A stretch of 34,551 nucleotides of DNA from an uncultured Subdoligranulum sp. (GCA_904390925.1 CAJFMB010000015.1:1-34551), one strand, 5' to 3'. Counted from the stretch's first letter, positions 23,569 to 32,138 are shown. Made by a program: numbers and translations. The notes: generated by a model from the letters alone, not told the origin.

Positions 23569-26500
23569 TCATTCCTCTTCCGGGGCGCCCAGTTTCCGTT
23601 CCTGCCACTGTGCACAGGTAACCAGCACACTGCGGGGCTTGGCGCCCTCATAGGGTCCAATGATGCCTTCCTGTTCCATCTGGTCCATGATACGCGCGGC
23701 ACGGGCATAGCCCAGCTTGCAGCGGCGCTGCAGCAGACTGGTGGATGCCTGTCCGGCGTCAATCACGCATTCCACTGCCTGATCAAACATCGGGTCATGG
23801 GCAGAACCGCCGTCCGAATCGTCGCCGGAATCATGGCTGCCTTTTTCGGCCACAGCACGGCGCTCCATCTCGGCAATCATCTCTTCGTCATACTGAGCAG
23901 AGCTGGTAGCCTTGATGAAGTTTAGCACTGCGCTGATTTCCTCGTCGGTGACGTAGGTGCCCTGAATCCGCACAGGCTTGGGCGCTCCCACCGGCAGGAA
24001 AAGCATATCGCCATTGCCCAGCAGTTTTTCGGCACCGCCGGAATCCAGGATGGTCCGGCTGTCGATCTGGCTGGAAACTGCAAACGCGATGCGGCTGGGG
24101 ATATTTGCCTTGATCAGACCGGTGATGACATCCACACTGGGACGCTGGGTGGCAATAATCAGATGGATACCGGCAGCACGGGCTTTCTGGGCAATGCGGC
24201 AGATATAATCTTCCACTTCCTTGCCCGCCACCATCATCAGGTCGGCCAACTCGTCAATGACAATGGCAATGTAAGGCAGGTGCTCCAGAACCGGACTGGA
24301 TGCGGCAAGCTTGTTATAGCTCTTGATATCGCGGACGTTGTTCTCCGCAAACAGCTTATACCGGCGCTCCATCTCGGCCACTGAAGCTCCCAGCGCACCG
24401 GCAGCCTTGCGGGGTTCGGTGACCACCGGCATCAACAGATGGGGAATGCCATTGTATTCGGCCAGCTCCACCACCTTGGGGTCAATCAGGATCAGTTTGA
24501 CATCCTCCGGCGAGGAGCGGAACAGAAAACTGATGATGATGGAATTGACACAGACCGATTTGCCGCTGCCGGTGGAGCCGGCAATCAGCAGATGGGGCAT
24601 TTTGCACAGGTCCGCCACCTGGGCGGTACCGGCAATGTCCTTGCCCAGCGCCATGGTCAGCGGGGACCGCATATTGATATAATTGGGCGACTCAAAAACG
24701 CTGCGGATGTTGACCGCCGTCCGGATCCGGTTGGGGACCTCGATGCCGACGGCAGGTTTGCCGGGAATGGGGGCCTCGATACGGACGCCCGCCGTGGCCA
24801 GATTCAGGGCAATATCGTCAGCCAGATTGGTGATCCTGCTGATTTTGACACCGGCCTGCGGCTGCAGCTCATACCGTGTGACGGAAGGCCCGCGGCAGAT
24901 GTCCATGATCCGTGTCTTGACACCAAAGCTGTCCAGCGTGCGGACCAGGGTATCGGCATTCTTTTTCATTTCCCGTGCAGCGCCGGCGTCGTCTTCCGGT
25001 TTTGTGGGATTGAAAAGATTCAGGGACGGATAGCAGTAGGGCTGCACTTCTGTCTTGGCGAGTTCTGCCAGATCCGGCTGTGCCTCGCCTTTTTCCGTTG
25101 TCTGCACCGGAGTGGCCTTGTCGGCACGGGGCGGCGTGTGGATCGGCTCAGAAGCGGTATTGCCGATACTGCTGGAGACGCGCAGCCGTCCCGTACTGTC
25201 CGATGCGGTTTCGGAATAAGCATCGTTGGCGGATGTAGCCTGGGACATCGTCGGCTGCGGGGCGGCTGGAGCTGTCCCGGCCAGCACCGCACCGATGGGC
25301 CTTCCGGCATTCCAGGCGTCCCGGGCAGCTTCAAAACTGCCGCCCAGTGTTGGGATCACGTCCCGGGTCCCCTGCGGCTCCGGCTGGACAACAGGCTGTG
25401 GCTCCGGCTGAGGCTGAACCACCGCGGACTTTTGTGCCTCCACATCCAGGTGAATTTCACCCACATGGTTCTCGTCCGCTTCCTCCGGAATGCCCGCCAT
25501 TGCCTTGCGGATCAAGTCATCCAGCTCGTCCTGGCTGGCAGAGTCCTGCTTGGGCGCAGATTCCAGATGCAGGGAAAAGTCCTCCTTTTCCTCCTGACGC
25601 TGCGGTGCCGGGGAAGGCGGTGGAGTCAGCGGTTTCTGCTGAACCTGCTTTTCGTGGCCAAGCTGCAGCAGCGGGTCCAGGCCAAAGGTACCGCCCGGGC
25701 CAATTTCCACCGGCTGCAACGGATCATGTTCCAGTGCTTCATGCAGCATCCGGTCAGACATATCGGGGCCCAGATCCACATCAAAGGAGGCGCGGGTGTC
25801 CTGCTGAGGTGCCGCCGAGACCGCAGGGGCAGCCGGAGCAGCCGCTGCCGCCGGTCGGGAAACCACTGGCGGCTGTGTCGGCTGCATGGACGGCTGCTGC
25901 ACAGTCTGTTGCTGGGCGGCAGCGCGGCGGCGGGCAAGACGAGCTTCGTCCTGTTCCAGGTAGGGTTCCGCATTGAAGGCCGGATGGTGCGGGACCTGAT
26001 TTTGTTCCTCCGCCGGCAGACCACCCGTCAGATTTTCGATGGGTTCCTCCTCCGGCTCACCTCTGAAAAGCGGTGTGTCATATTCCGTTTCCCGGGCGTA
26101 TGCATTGGCCCGGGACTGCTTCCACCTTGCCACCTGGTAGGCAATGAACTGCACCACATCCCGCGGTGTGACGGCAAAAAACACCATCAGCCCGGTCAGA
26201 AACAGCAAAATCATGACAAAGTTGGAGGCGGGGCGCCCGCAGAGAGCAACCAGGGTCGCACCGATCACACCGCCAACCACGCCTCCGGCCCAGAATCTTG
26301 TCTGACCCCAGGCAAACAGTGTCTGAACCACCTGAATAAAACTGGAATCGCCAATTTTAAAGGCAGAAAAAACAACCGGCACGCTGGAGCATACCAGAGC
26401 CAGCAAAAACGCCTTGGCCACGAACTTGCCCACCAGATAGCCCGATGCCATCAAGTAAGCCACATAGATCAGAAAAGGCCCGACAAAATAAGTCAAAATG

Positions 26501-26787
26501 CCAAATACGCCAAAAAGTCCACTGCGGATAGCGCTCCACACACTTTGCCCCGGGACAATGACAAATGCAATGGCAAGGATGCCAATTGCCGCCAGTGGAA
26601 TGCTGCCCATAACGCTGTTGCGTTCTTTTCTGCGCTGGGCCCGGCGTGAGACATTCTCCCTGGCGGAGGCGCTGCGGCTTCGGGAAGCTGAAGATGCAGC
26701 TTTTTTGCCCGATGAGGACCCGCGTGTGCTGGAAGAAGACCGCCGTGATGAACTACCGGTGGATTTTCCGGAACGAGATTGTGCCAT
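23569..26787 (-). CDS. ftsK: DNA translocase FtsK/SpoIIIE
   Basis: FtsK/SpoIIIE is a septal motor that pumps chromosome ends into the daughter cell or forespore. The 1072-residue product has a Ser/Arg-rich N-terminus, four membrane helices (about 55-205), a long Pro/Gln/Ala-rich linker (about 220-640), and the RecA-like motor with Walker A GSTGSGKSVCVNSII near 734 and Walker B YIAIVIDELADLMMV. A gamma winged-helix domain follows, with LLQRRCKLGYARAARIMDQM near 1010. The linker is longer than in Bacillus SpoIIIE (~790 residues in total). GAGGAG lies 10 bases before the ATG. A ~320-base structured leader precedes it. Confidence 0.96.
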   Translation of the reverse strand: MAQSRSGKSTGSSSRRSSSSTRGSSSGKKAASSASRSRSASARENVSRRAQRRKERNSVMGSIPLAAIGILAIAFVIVPGQSVWSAIRSGLFGVFGILTYFVGPFLIYVAYLMASGYLVGKFVAKAFLLALVCSSVPVVFSAFKIGDSSFIQVVQTLFAWGQTRFWAGGVVGGVIGATLVALCGRPASNFVMILLFLTGLMVFFAVTPRDVVQFIAYQVARWKQSRANAYARETEYDTPLFRGEPEEEPIENLTGGLPAEEQNQVPHHPAFNAEPYLEQDEARLARRRAAAQQQTVQQPSMQPTQPPVVSRPAAAAAPAAPAVSAAPQQDTRASFDVDLGPDMSDRMLHEALEHDPLQPVEIGPGGTFGLDPLLQLGHEKQVQQKPLTPPPSPAPQRQEEKEDFSLHLESAPKQDSASQDELDDLIRKAMAGIPEEADENHVGEIHLDVEAQKSAVVQPQPEPQPVVQPEPQGTRDVIPTLGGSFEAARDAWNAGRPIGAVLAGTAPAAPQPTMSQATSANDAYSETASDSTGRLRVSSSIGNTASEPIHTPPRADKATPVQTTEKGEAQPDLAELAKTEVQPYCYPSLNLFNPTKPEDDAGAAREMKKNADTLVRTLDSFGVKTRIMDICRGPSVTRYELQPQAGVKISRITNLADDIALNLATAGVRIEAPIPGKPAVGIEVPNRIRTAVNIRSVFESPNYINMRSPLTMALGKDIAGTAQVADLCKMPHLLIAGSTGSGKSVCVNSIIISFLFRSSPEDVKLILIDPKVVELAEYNGIPHLLMPVVTEPRKAAGALGASVAEMERRYKLFAENNVRDIKSYNKLAASSPVLEHLPYIAIVIDELADLMMVAGKEVEDYICRIAQKARAAGIHLIIATQRPSVDVITGLIKANIPSRIAFAVSSQIDSRTILDSGGAEKLLGNGDMLFLPVGAPKPVRIQGTYVTDEEISAVLNFIKATSSAQYDEEMIAEMERRAVAEKGSHDSGDDSDGGSAHDPMFDQAVECVIDAGQASTSLLQRRCKLGYARAARIMDQMEQEGIIGPYEGAKPRSVLVTCAQWQERKLGAPEEE

Positions 26788-26849
26788 GTTTCATGTACTC
26801 CTCAAAACAATGTCTGCGGCAAAACAACATGCCGGCTGTCTGAAAGATT

Positions 26850-27105
26850 TCCCTTAAATTATCTTTCAGGTATGTAAAGCGGGAGAACCTGTCACCGGCC
26901 ATTTCTGTGTCGGTCGGCCTGTCTCCCTGGCAGATGCCACGGTAGGGCCCCTTTTCCCTCATGGGTCCCTCTGGCTGTACATCCTGACACAGAAACGGTC
27001 TGGGGTCTTGATTTTCTGTGTCAGGCGGACAAACGCCCTCCGCAAAGCATCGATATTTCGCAAAATAGCATCAAACACATGGGCATATTGTTACACTACC
27101 CATGG
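26850..27105 (-). ncRNA. Structured leader or small RNA upstream of ftsK, class unknown
   Basis: Between the predicted transcription start (~27105) and ftsK the minus strand is rich in strong hairpins and has no plausible gene. CCTGACACAGAAA (27025-27013) pairs perfectly over 13 bp with TTTCTGTGTCAGG (26995-26983). A second copy of GACACAGAAA (26911-26902) could replace the first. Other stems are CATGGG/CCCATG just after the start, GCGGA/TCCGC, TGGCA/TGCCA and CTGAAAGAT/ATCTTTCAG (26869-26840 region). I do not recognise a known class; 6S, SRP RNA, tmRNA, T-box and the common riboswitches do not fit by eye. Confidence 0.45.
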
Positions 27106-27111
27106 TCTTTT

Positions 27112-27140
27112 ATTTTAGCACGATTTCGGTATCTTGTAAA
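27112..27140 (-). promoter_or_regulatory. Promoter for the ftsK leader transcript
   Basis: On the minus strand TTTACA (27140-27135) and TAAAAT (27117-27112) are separated by exactly 17 bases. This predicts a start near 27105 and a leader of about 320 bases before the ftsK ATG. Confidence 0.65.
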
Positions 27141-27235
27141 ATCATACGGCCTTGTTTCCACTGCCGGAATCCGTAAAAAGTTATTGTTGTTTTTATCGCC
27201 GCTTTTGGGCATGCTGCCAAACGCTAAAGCCGGTA

Positions 27236-27934
27236 TCAGCCTCTGGATGCGTCAATTTCCCGGTACAGATAGTGCAGTGCATCACTCAGCCCGCCAAGAG
27301 AGTCGATCAGTCCCTCCTCCACAGCCTGCTGCCCATTGAGTACTGTTCCCATATCCATGACAAGCTCACCGGTATTGTGCATCAGTTCCACAAACCGCTT
27401 TGCCGATATCCCCGAATGCCCCGATACAAAACTGACAATCCGTTCCTGCATCTGCTCAAAATAGCGCATGGTCTGGGGAACGCCCAATACCATTCCCGAA
27501 TGGCGCACCGGATGCACGGTCATGGTGGCGGTGGGGACAATAAAGCTTCGTCTGGCCGATACCGCCAGCGGAATTCCGATGGAATGTCCTCCCCCCAGCA
27601 CCAGGGTGGCGCTGGGCTTGGAAAGTCCGGCAATCAACTCCGCCAGGGCAAGGCCCGTCTCCACGTCGCCGCCCACAGTGTTCAGGATTACCAGCAACCC
27701 TTCAATCTCCGGGTCTTCCTCAATATCCACCAGTTGGGGAATCACATGCTCATACTTTGTCGTCTTTTGATTGTCCGGCGCAAAGCTGTGGCCTTCAATT
27801 GTTCCGATCACCGTGAGGCAATGAATGGTATGGCTGCCACGGGTTGCGGCAACCGTGCCGCTTTCGGCGATCAGCTGCTGCTCCTTTTGTTTCTGCATGG
27901 TAGATTCCCCTGCTTCGGATTCTTTCCGACTCAT
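27236..27934 (-). CDS. ClpP-fold serine protease, TepA-like
   Basis: This 232-residue protein is a ClpP-fold family member resembling TepA (translocation-enhancing protein), a cytosolic protease linked to protein export. The substrate-groove segment [12 protein letters not shown] and the probable catalytic serine in [15 protein letters not shown] are visible, with [10 protein letters not shown] as the likely histidine block. A hydrophilic N-terminal tail of ~25 residues precedes the fold. The ATG at 27934 has AAAGGAGG about 10 bases upstream; the extra 44 track residues are non-coding. TepA often lies near ftsK/SpoIIIE in Firmicutes, as here. It is divergent from rex. Confidence 0.88.
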   Translation of the reverse strand: MSRKESEAGESTMQKQKEQQLIAESGTVAATRGSHTIHCLTVIGTIEGHSFAPDNQKTTKYEHVIPQLVDIEEDPEIEGLLVILNTVGGDVETGLALAELIAGLSKPSATLVLGGGHSIGIPLAVSARRSFIVPTATMTVHPVRHSGMVLGVPQTMRYFEQMQERIVSFVSGHSGISAKRFVELMHNTGELVMDMGTVLNGQQAVEEGLIDSLGGLSDALHYLYREIDASRG

Positions 27935-28078
27935 GGTATACTCCTCCTTTCGGCTGCCGCCCCGCACTGGGCAGCGGTATACCTCAGTATGCCCCGCATT
28001 GCCTTGCCTTATTTCAAATGACCCGCATTCATGCCGGAGAAGAAGGAAGACCCCATACGAATCCACTTAGATAAAAAT

Positions 28079-28107
28079 TTGACAAATCCTTGTGCAGCGA
28101 TTATACT
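28079..28107 (+). promoter_or_regulatory. Promoter of rex
   Basis: A perfect TTGACA (28079-28084) is followed after 17 bases by TATACT (28102-28107), giving a start near 28114 and a ~100-base leader. I did not find a convincing Rex operator (TTGTGAA...TTCACAA type) over it. Confidence 0.8.
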
Positions 28108-28129
28108 ATTTTTGTACGATATGTTTACA

Positions 28130-28150
28130 GGCGGTGTCAGCCCGCCTTTT
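28130..28150 (+). terminator. Small attenuator-like hairpin in the rex leader
   Basis: GGCGG (28130-28134) and CCGCC (28142-28146) form a 5-bp stem followed by TTTTCT, about 15 bases after the predicted start and 60 before rex. It is short, and no gene lies upstream on this strand, so it could be a weak attenuator or a 5' stabilising hairpin. Confidence 0.4.
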
Positions 28151-28211
28151 CTATGTGATTTTGAAATACTGGTCATAGCAGCATCATTTTCTGGGATCGG
28201 GAGGTGCGAAC

Positions 28212-28853
28212 ATGCCCGCACAAAGCAAAGTTTCGCTGCCAGTCATCAAACGTCTGCCCAAATATTACCGCTATCTGGTGAATCTGTCCGCCGATGGCCG
28301 GGAAAAGGTTTCCTCCAGTGAACTGGCACATATGATGGGAACCACCGCCAGTCAGGTACGCCAGGACTTCAATTGCTTCGGCGGCTTTGGACAACAGGGC
28401 ATCGGGTACAAGGTCAACGTCCTTCTGGATGAGATCGGCCGCCTGTTGTTTGGCAATGGTGAACTGCTGCCCACCATTCTGATCGGTGCCGGCCGCCTGG
28501 GAAATGCCGTGTCCAGCTTTATCTCCCGGGAGGCAAACGGATACCGGCTGCTTGCAGCATTTGACGTGAATCCTGCACTGGTTGGGCAGGAAATGGCAGG
28601 CGTTATCATCCGTCCGCTGGATGAGCTGGAATCCTTCTGTCTGGAATACAAGCCTGTGGTTGCAGTGTTGTGTGTTCCCCGGCAAAGTGCCGTGGAGGTA
28701 AGCGGAGATCTGGTCCGTCTTGGCATCAAGGGGTTCTGGAATTTCAGCCATTACGACCTTTCTGTGGAGCATCCGGAAGTAACCGTCGAAAATGTACATC
28801 TGGGCGACAGCCTGATGAGCCTGGGATATCGCCTGCGCAATACCGAGGGTTGA
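28212..28853 (+). CDS. rex: Redox-sensing transcriptional repressor Rex
   Basis: Rex senses the NADH/NAD+ ratio and represses fermentation and respiration genes when NADH is low. The 213-residue product has an N-terminal winged helix (LPKYYRYLVNLSADGREKVSSSELA, TASQVRQDFNCFGGFGQQGIGY) and a Rossmann domain with ILIGAGRLGNAV near residue 97. The C-terminal helix segment resembles other Rex proteins (NVHLGDSLMSLGYRL). GGGAGGTG lies 5 bases before the ATG at 28212. It has its own promoter and terminator and is divergent from tepA. Confidence 0.95.
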   Translation: MPAQSKVSLPVIKRLPKYYRYLVNLSADGREKVSSSELAHMMGTTASQVRQDFNCFGGFGQQGIGYKVNVLLDEIGRLLFGNGELLPTILIGAGRLGNAVSSFISREANGYRLLAAFDVNPALVGQEMAGVIIRPLDELESFCLEYKPVVAVLCVPRQSAVEVSGDLVRLGIKGFWNFSHYDLSVEHPEVTVENVHLGDSLMSLGYRLRNTEG

Positions 28854-28862
28854 AATAAAAAG

Positions 28863-28893
28863 TGTCTGCCGTGTATTCCGGCAGACATTTTTT
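28863..28893 (+). terminator. Terminator downstream of rex
   Basis: TGTCTGCCG (28863-28871) pairs with CGGCAGACA (28879-28887), followed by six T residues, 10 bases after the rex stop. Confidence 0.92.
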
Positions 28894-28894
28894 G

Positions 28895-28923
28895 TATCTG
28901 CGTACCCTGCTTTGTGCTATACT
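28895..28923 (+). promoter_or_regulatory. Probable tdk promoter (-10 element)
   Basis: TATACT at 28918-28923 is a good -10 hexamer, 36 bases before the tdk start and just after the rex terminator. The matching -35 position (TATCTG) is poor, so the assignment is tentative. Confidence 0.4.
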
Positions 28924-28959
28924 GCCATAGACAGGATTTATACCATAAGGAGCAGCAAG

Positions 28960-29571
28960 ATGGCAAAACTGTATTTCCGATATGGAGCAATGAACAGCGG
29001 CAAGACAACGGCACTTCTTCAGGTGGCATACAATTATCAGGAACGCGGAATGCGGGTACTGATTTTGAAGCCTTCGGTGGACACCAAGGGAGGAGACCGG
29101 CTGGTCTCCCGGCTGGGCACCGAGCGTAAAGCAGATTACCTTGTCACCGCCTGTGAGAATGTATTTGATCTGGTGGCACAGGATCAACAGGCCCACGGAA
29201 AGCTGGCCTGCATCCTTTGCGATGAGAGCCAGTTTTTCACACCGGCCCAGGCGGAGCAGCTCTTTCTGGTAACGGTGGACCTGAATATTCCGGTCATCTG
29301 CTACGGACTGCGGGCGGATTTTATGCTGAAAGGTTTCCCCGGCGCCACAAGGTTTCTGGAGCTGGCACATACCATTGAGGAAATGAAAACCATCTGTGCC
29401 TGCGGACGAAAAGCCACCTGCAACGGGCGCAAGATCAACGGAGAATTTGTCTTTGAAGGCGACCAGATTGCCATTGACACGGTAGACCAGGTACAATACG
29501 AAAGTCTCTGCCCCCAGTGCTGGTTCCGGGAATACCGTGCTTACCTGCACCGAAAGCAGAAAGACTGCTGA
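28960..29571 (+). CDS. tdk: Thymidine kinase
   Basis: The enzyme phosphorylates thymidine (and deoxyuridine) with ATP for pyrimidine salvage. The 203-residue product is a type II thymidine kinase with P-loop RYGAMNSGKTTAL at the N-terminus, Walker B-like ILCDESQFF, the lasso-domain zinc cysteines CACGRKATC and CPQC, and VCYGLR-like VICYGLRADF. The ATG at 28960 follows AAGGAG by ~8 bases; the earlier track start lies in the promoter. It forms a single-gene unit between two terminators. The pyrimidine-nucleoside phosphorylase 1 kb away acts on related substrates. Confidence 0.96.
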   Translation: MAKLYFRYGAMNSGKTTALLQVAYNYQERGMRVLILKPSVDTKGGDRLVSRLGTERKADYLVTACENVFDLVAQDQQAHGKLACILCDESQFFTPAQAEQLFLVTVDLNIPVICYGLRADFMLKGFPGATRFLELAHTIEEMKTICACGRKATCNGRKINGEFVFEGDQIAIDTVDQVQYESLCPQCWFREYRAYLHRKQKDC

Positions 29572-29587
29572 ACTATTTGACCAAAAA

Positions 29588-29625
29588 ACGCAGTGTATCC
29601 CTGCACAAACAGGCATACACTGCGT
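29588..29625. terminator. Shared terminator between tdk and the convergent hydrolase
   Basis: ACGCAGTGTAT (29588-29598) and ATACACTGCGT (29615-29625) form an 11-bp stem extended by CTG/CAG. On plus it is followed by AATTTATTGTTTTT. On minus it is followed by TTTTTTGG, just past the hydrolase stop. Confidence 0.8.
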
Positions 29626-29628
29626 AAT

Positions 29629-30591
29629 TTATTGTTTTTCCGGTGCCGGGGCATTGTCAAACAGCCGGTCCTGCATCCAGTTCAGTTCATCGGCGAAAAC
29701 TTTTTCCCGTTCGGTTTCGTTGTGCATCTCATGGCGACCACCCTCGTAAAGATTGCAGGTCAGATCCTGCATGCCGGCATCCCCCAGCATGGCATAGACT
29801 GCGCGTACACCGTCGCCGTAGTCCCCTACCGGGTCATCGGTGCCGGAAACCAGTAAGATCGGCAGATTTTTCGGCAGGGCCTCCGCCCACTTCCGGCTGC
29901 TCACATGGGTCAGTGCAGTCAGCATGTCACGGTAAGCGGAAGCCGTAAAATTGAAGCTGCACTGTGGGTCGGCATCATATTCCTGCACCACCGCCGGGTC
30001 GGTACTGATCCAGGCATTGCGGGAAACCGCATCCGGAATCCGCTTGCAGTAGGCGCCCGTCTGTCCTTTGACAATCACGGCGGAATGGTAACGGGGTCCC
30101 GCCACGGCCGCCGCCAGGCTGGCAAAGACCAGCCCCAGCCGGTTGCGCGGCGAGGGGCCTGCTGTTCCGCTGAGGATCAAAGCGTCGATGGTATCCGGCC
30201 AAAGCTCCGCATACCAGCGGGCGAAGAAACCGCCCATGCTGTGTCCGTACAAAACCAGCGGCAGGCCCGGATACCGCTGATGCAGGATCGTGTTCATGCT
30301 TTTCAGGTCTGCCAGCAGGCATCGGTATCCGTTTTTCTCGGCAAAATGGCCGTATTCTTCCTTGGTCGTACTTCCGCCATGACCCAAATGGTCATTTCCG
30401 GCCACCACAAACCCGTGGGACGTAAAATACTGAATCAGATACCGGTAGCGTCCCACATACTCACACATTCCATGGCTGATCTGGATGATCGCACGGGGAA
30501 CAATCCCTGGCATAGTGTACAGATAGCCTGCAATTGTGTGCTGTTTGTTTGCAGACGGATAGTGTACGGTTTCGCAACTGAACTGAGTCAT
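29629..30591 (-). CDS. Alpha/beta hydrolase, monoacylglycerol lipase/lysophospholipase-like
   Basis: This 320-residue soluble serine hydrolase has no signal peptide. It shows the oxyanion region IIQISHGMCEYVGRY, the nucleophile elbow LYGHSMGGFFARWY, the acid in LVSGTDDPVGDYG and the histidine in YEGGRHEMHNE. The order and the HGMCEY-type motif resemble monoacylglycerol lipases and PldB-like lysophospholipases. The substrate is not proven. The ATG at 30591 has GGGGGAAG about 5 bases upstream, a moderate site. It follows the nucleoside phosphorylase by 23 bases and may be co-transcribed. Confidence 0.88.
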   Translation of the reverse strand: MTQFSCETVHYPSANKQHTIAGYLYTMPGIVPRAIIQISHGMCEYVGRYRYLIQYFTSHGFVVAGNDHLGHGGSTTKEEYGHFAEKNGYRCLLADLKSMNTILHQRYPGLPLVLYGHSMGGFFARWYAELWPDTIDALILSGTAGPSPRNRLGLVFASLAAAVAGPRYHSAVIVKGQTGAYCKRIPDAVSRNAWISTDPAVVQEYDADPQCSFNFTASAYRDMLTALTHVSSRKWAEALPKNLPILLVSGTDDPVGDYGDGVRAVYAMLGDAGMQDLTCNLYEGGRHEMHNETEREKVFADELNWMQDRLFDNAPAPEKQ

Positions 30592-30614
30592 ACAGCTTCC
30601 CCCATGGGTTGAAA

Positions 30615-31937
30615 TCAGAAACGCTCGACCCCTTCCGGCGTAACGCGGGCATAGACCAACGGCGGCAGTTCCGGCTTCCGGTCAGAGATCTCCAGCCCAC
30701 TGCGGTACATTTCCTCTGCGGCCATAAACAGAGCCGGGTCATCGGCATAGAAGGTACAGATGGCATCGCCGGAACGGACATAGCTGCCCAGCTTTTTGTG
30801 CATGACAATACCGGCGGCAAAATCAATGGCATCTTCCTTTTTCAGGCGGCCCGCCCCCAGCAATACGCTGGCATTGCCGATTTTTTCCACATCGTTTTTT
30901 ACGATATATCCGTCCGTCCTGGCGGTCAGGTCATAGCGGTACGCCGCCTTGCGCAGTTTACCGGGATCATCAATACAGGACACATCCCCCCCCTGCGCCG
31001 CGAACATCTGCCGGCATTTGCAAAAGGCTGTGCCATCGGCAATGGTCCGTTCCGCCATGGCCCGGCATTTGGCAAGTGTCCCCATGCCCGCCAGTACCAG
31101 CATATTCGAGGCAAGCTGCAGACAGACTTCGGTCAAATCTGCCGGACCGTGCCCCTTCAAAACGGCCAGGCTTTCGGCAACCTCCAGAGAATTACCGATC
31201 TGATATCCCAGCGGCCTGTCCATATCCGTGATCAGCGCTGTCATTTTACGGCCATGGGAGGTTCCAATGGAAACCATCAGCCTGGCCAGCTCAATCGCGT
31301 CGTCCAGGTTTTTCATGAAGGCGCCATCCCCCACCGTTACATCCAGCAGGATTGCATCTGAACCGGATGCCAGCTTCTTACTCATGATGGAGGAGGCGAT
31401 CAGCGGAATGCACCCCACCGTGGCGGTGACATCCCGCAATGCGTAAATCTTTTTGTCCGCGACGGCAATCTTCCCGCTTTGGCCGATGACTGCGATGCCG
31501 ATCTCGTTGACCTGGCGGAAAAATTCTTCCTGGTTCAGACTGGTGCGGGTGCCGGGAACCGATTCCAGCTTGTCAATGGTGCCGCCGGTATGCCCCAGTC
31601 CGCGGCCGCTCATTTTGGCAATGCGAACCCCGCAGGCCGCCACAATGGGGGCAATGACCAGCGTGGTTTTATCCCCAACACCGCCGGTGGAATGCTTGTC
31701 CACCTTGATGCCAGGAATGGCTGACAGGTCTACCATCTCGCCGGAGTGTGCCATCACATCGGTGAGCAGGGCGGTTTCCGTATCGGTCATTCCCTTCAGA
31801 TAGATGGCCATGAGCAGGGCACTCATCTGATAATCGGGGATCTCCCCTGCCACGTATCCATTGACCGCAAAGGCAATTTCCGCCTGGGTCAGCCTGCCAC
31901 CGTCCCGCTTTTTGGCAATGATATCGTACATCCGCAT
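30615..31937 (-). CDS. pdp: Pyrimidine-nucleoside (thymidine) phosphorylase
   Basis: The enzyme splits pyrimidine nucleosides with phosphate to the base and (deoxy)ribose-1-phosphate. The 440-residue product is a class II nucleoside phosphorylase: MYDIIAKKRDGGRLTQAEI, the phosphate-binding KHSTGGVGDKTTL, SGRGLGHTGGTIDKLES, the FMKNLDDA-containing domain and a C-terminal alpha/beta domain. PyNP and DeoA cannot be separated by eye. The start is ATG-CGG-ATG at 31937; GGGAGG is 9 bases from the first ATG, so that one is chosen, and the 87 upstream track residues are leader. It has its own promoter and an attenuator-like leader. Confidence 0.94.
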   Translation of the reverse strand: MRMYDIIAKKRDGGRLTQAEIAFAVNGYVAGEIPDYQMSALLMAIYLKGMTDTETALLTDVMAHSGEMVDLSAIPGIKVDKHSTGGVGDKTTLVIAPIVAACGVRIAKMSGRGLGHTGGTIDKLESVPGTRTSLNQEEFFRQVNEIGIAVIGQSGKIAVADKKIYALRDVTATVGCIPLIASSIMSKKLASGSDAILLDVTVGDGAFMKNLDDAIELARLMVSIGTSHGRKMTALITDMDRPLGYQIGNSLEVAESLAVLKGHGPADLTEVCLQLASNMLVLAGMGTLAKCRAMAERTIADGTAFCKCRQMFAAQGGDVSCIDDPGKLRKAAYRYDLTARTDGYIVKNDVEKIGNASVLLGAGRLKKEDAIDFAAGIVMHKKLGSYVRSGDAICTFYADDPALFMAAEEMYRSGLEISDRKPELPPLVYARVTPEGVERF

Positions 31938-31966
31938 GACAGAACGCCTCCCTTCCGACTCGTCTG

Positions 31967-32042
31967 AAAAAAAGCCGCCCCACCCGCAAGATTCGGGCCG
32001 GGCAGCTGCCGTAGAGGGGCAATGGGATTTTTCCCCATTCCC
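31967..32042 (-). promoter_or_regulatory. Attenuator-like leader of the nucleoside phosphorylase gene
   Basis: The ~110-base leader has two hairpins. The first pairs GGGAATGGG with CCCATTGCCC (32042-32016). The second is a GC-rich 13-position stem (32006-31994 with 31986-31974, one mismatch) running into seven T residues (31973-31967), an intrinsic terminator 30 bases before the start codon. The GCCCC at the end of the first hairpin is complementary to GGGGC in the 3' arm of the terminator, so an alternative antiterminating fold is possible. The effector is unknown. Confidence 0.6.
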
Positions 32043-32057
32043 TTTTCCTTTGACTGT

Positions 32058-32086
32058 ATTATAACGAATTGCGCCCTGTTTTACAA
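32058..32086 (-). promoter_or_regulatory. Promoter of the nucleoside phosphorylase gene
   Basis: On the minus strand TTGTAA (32086-32081) and a perfect TATAAT (32063-32058) are 17 bases apart, giving a start near 32050, downstream of the pheT terminator. Confidence 0.75.
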
Positions 32087-32138
32087 CAATTCCAAAGGTG
32101 AAATTCCGTACAGGGTCATTGGCATTGCCCGAAAACAC

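Noticed and set aside
24439-26649. 736-codon plus-strand ORF opposite ftsK
   Set aside because: It is the antisense shadow of ftsK, and Arg/Gly/His-rich without motifs.
26850-27105. Known RNAs (6S, SRP, tmRNA) for the ftsK leader
   Set aside because: There is no tmRNA tRNA-like end, no SRP GGAA/GGAG apical motif and no single long 6S-type duplex with a central bubble.
31967-32050. Possible cobalamin riboswitch before the nucleoside phosphorylase (GGGAA...AATCCC resemblance)
   Set aside because: The B12-box blocks and the GCCACTG element are missing, and the gene is not B12-related.
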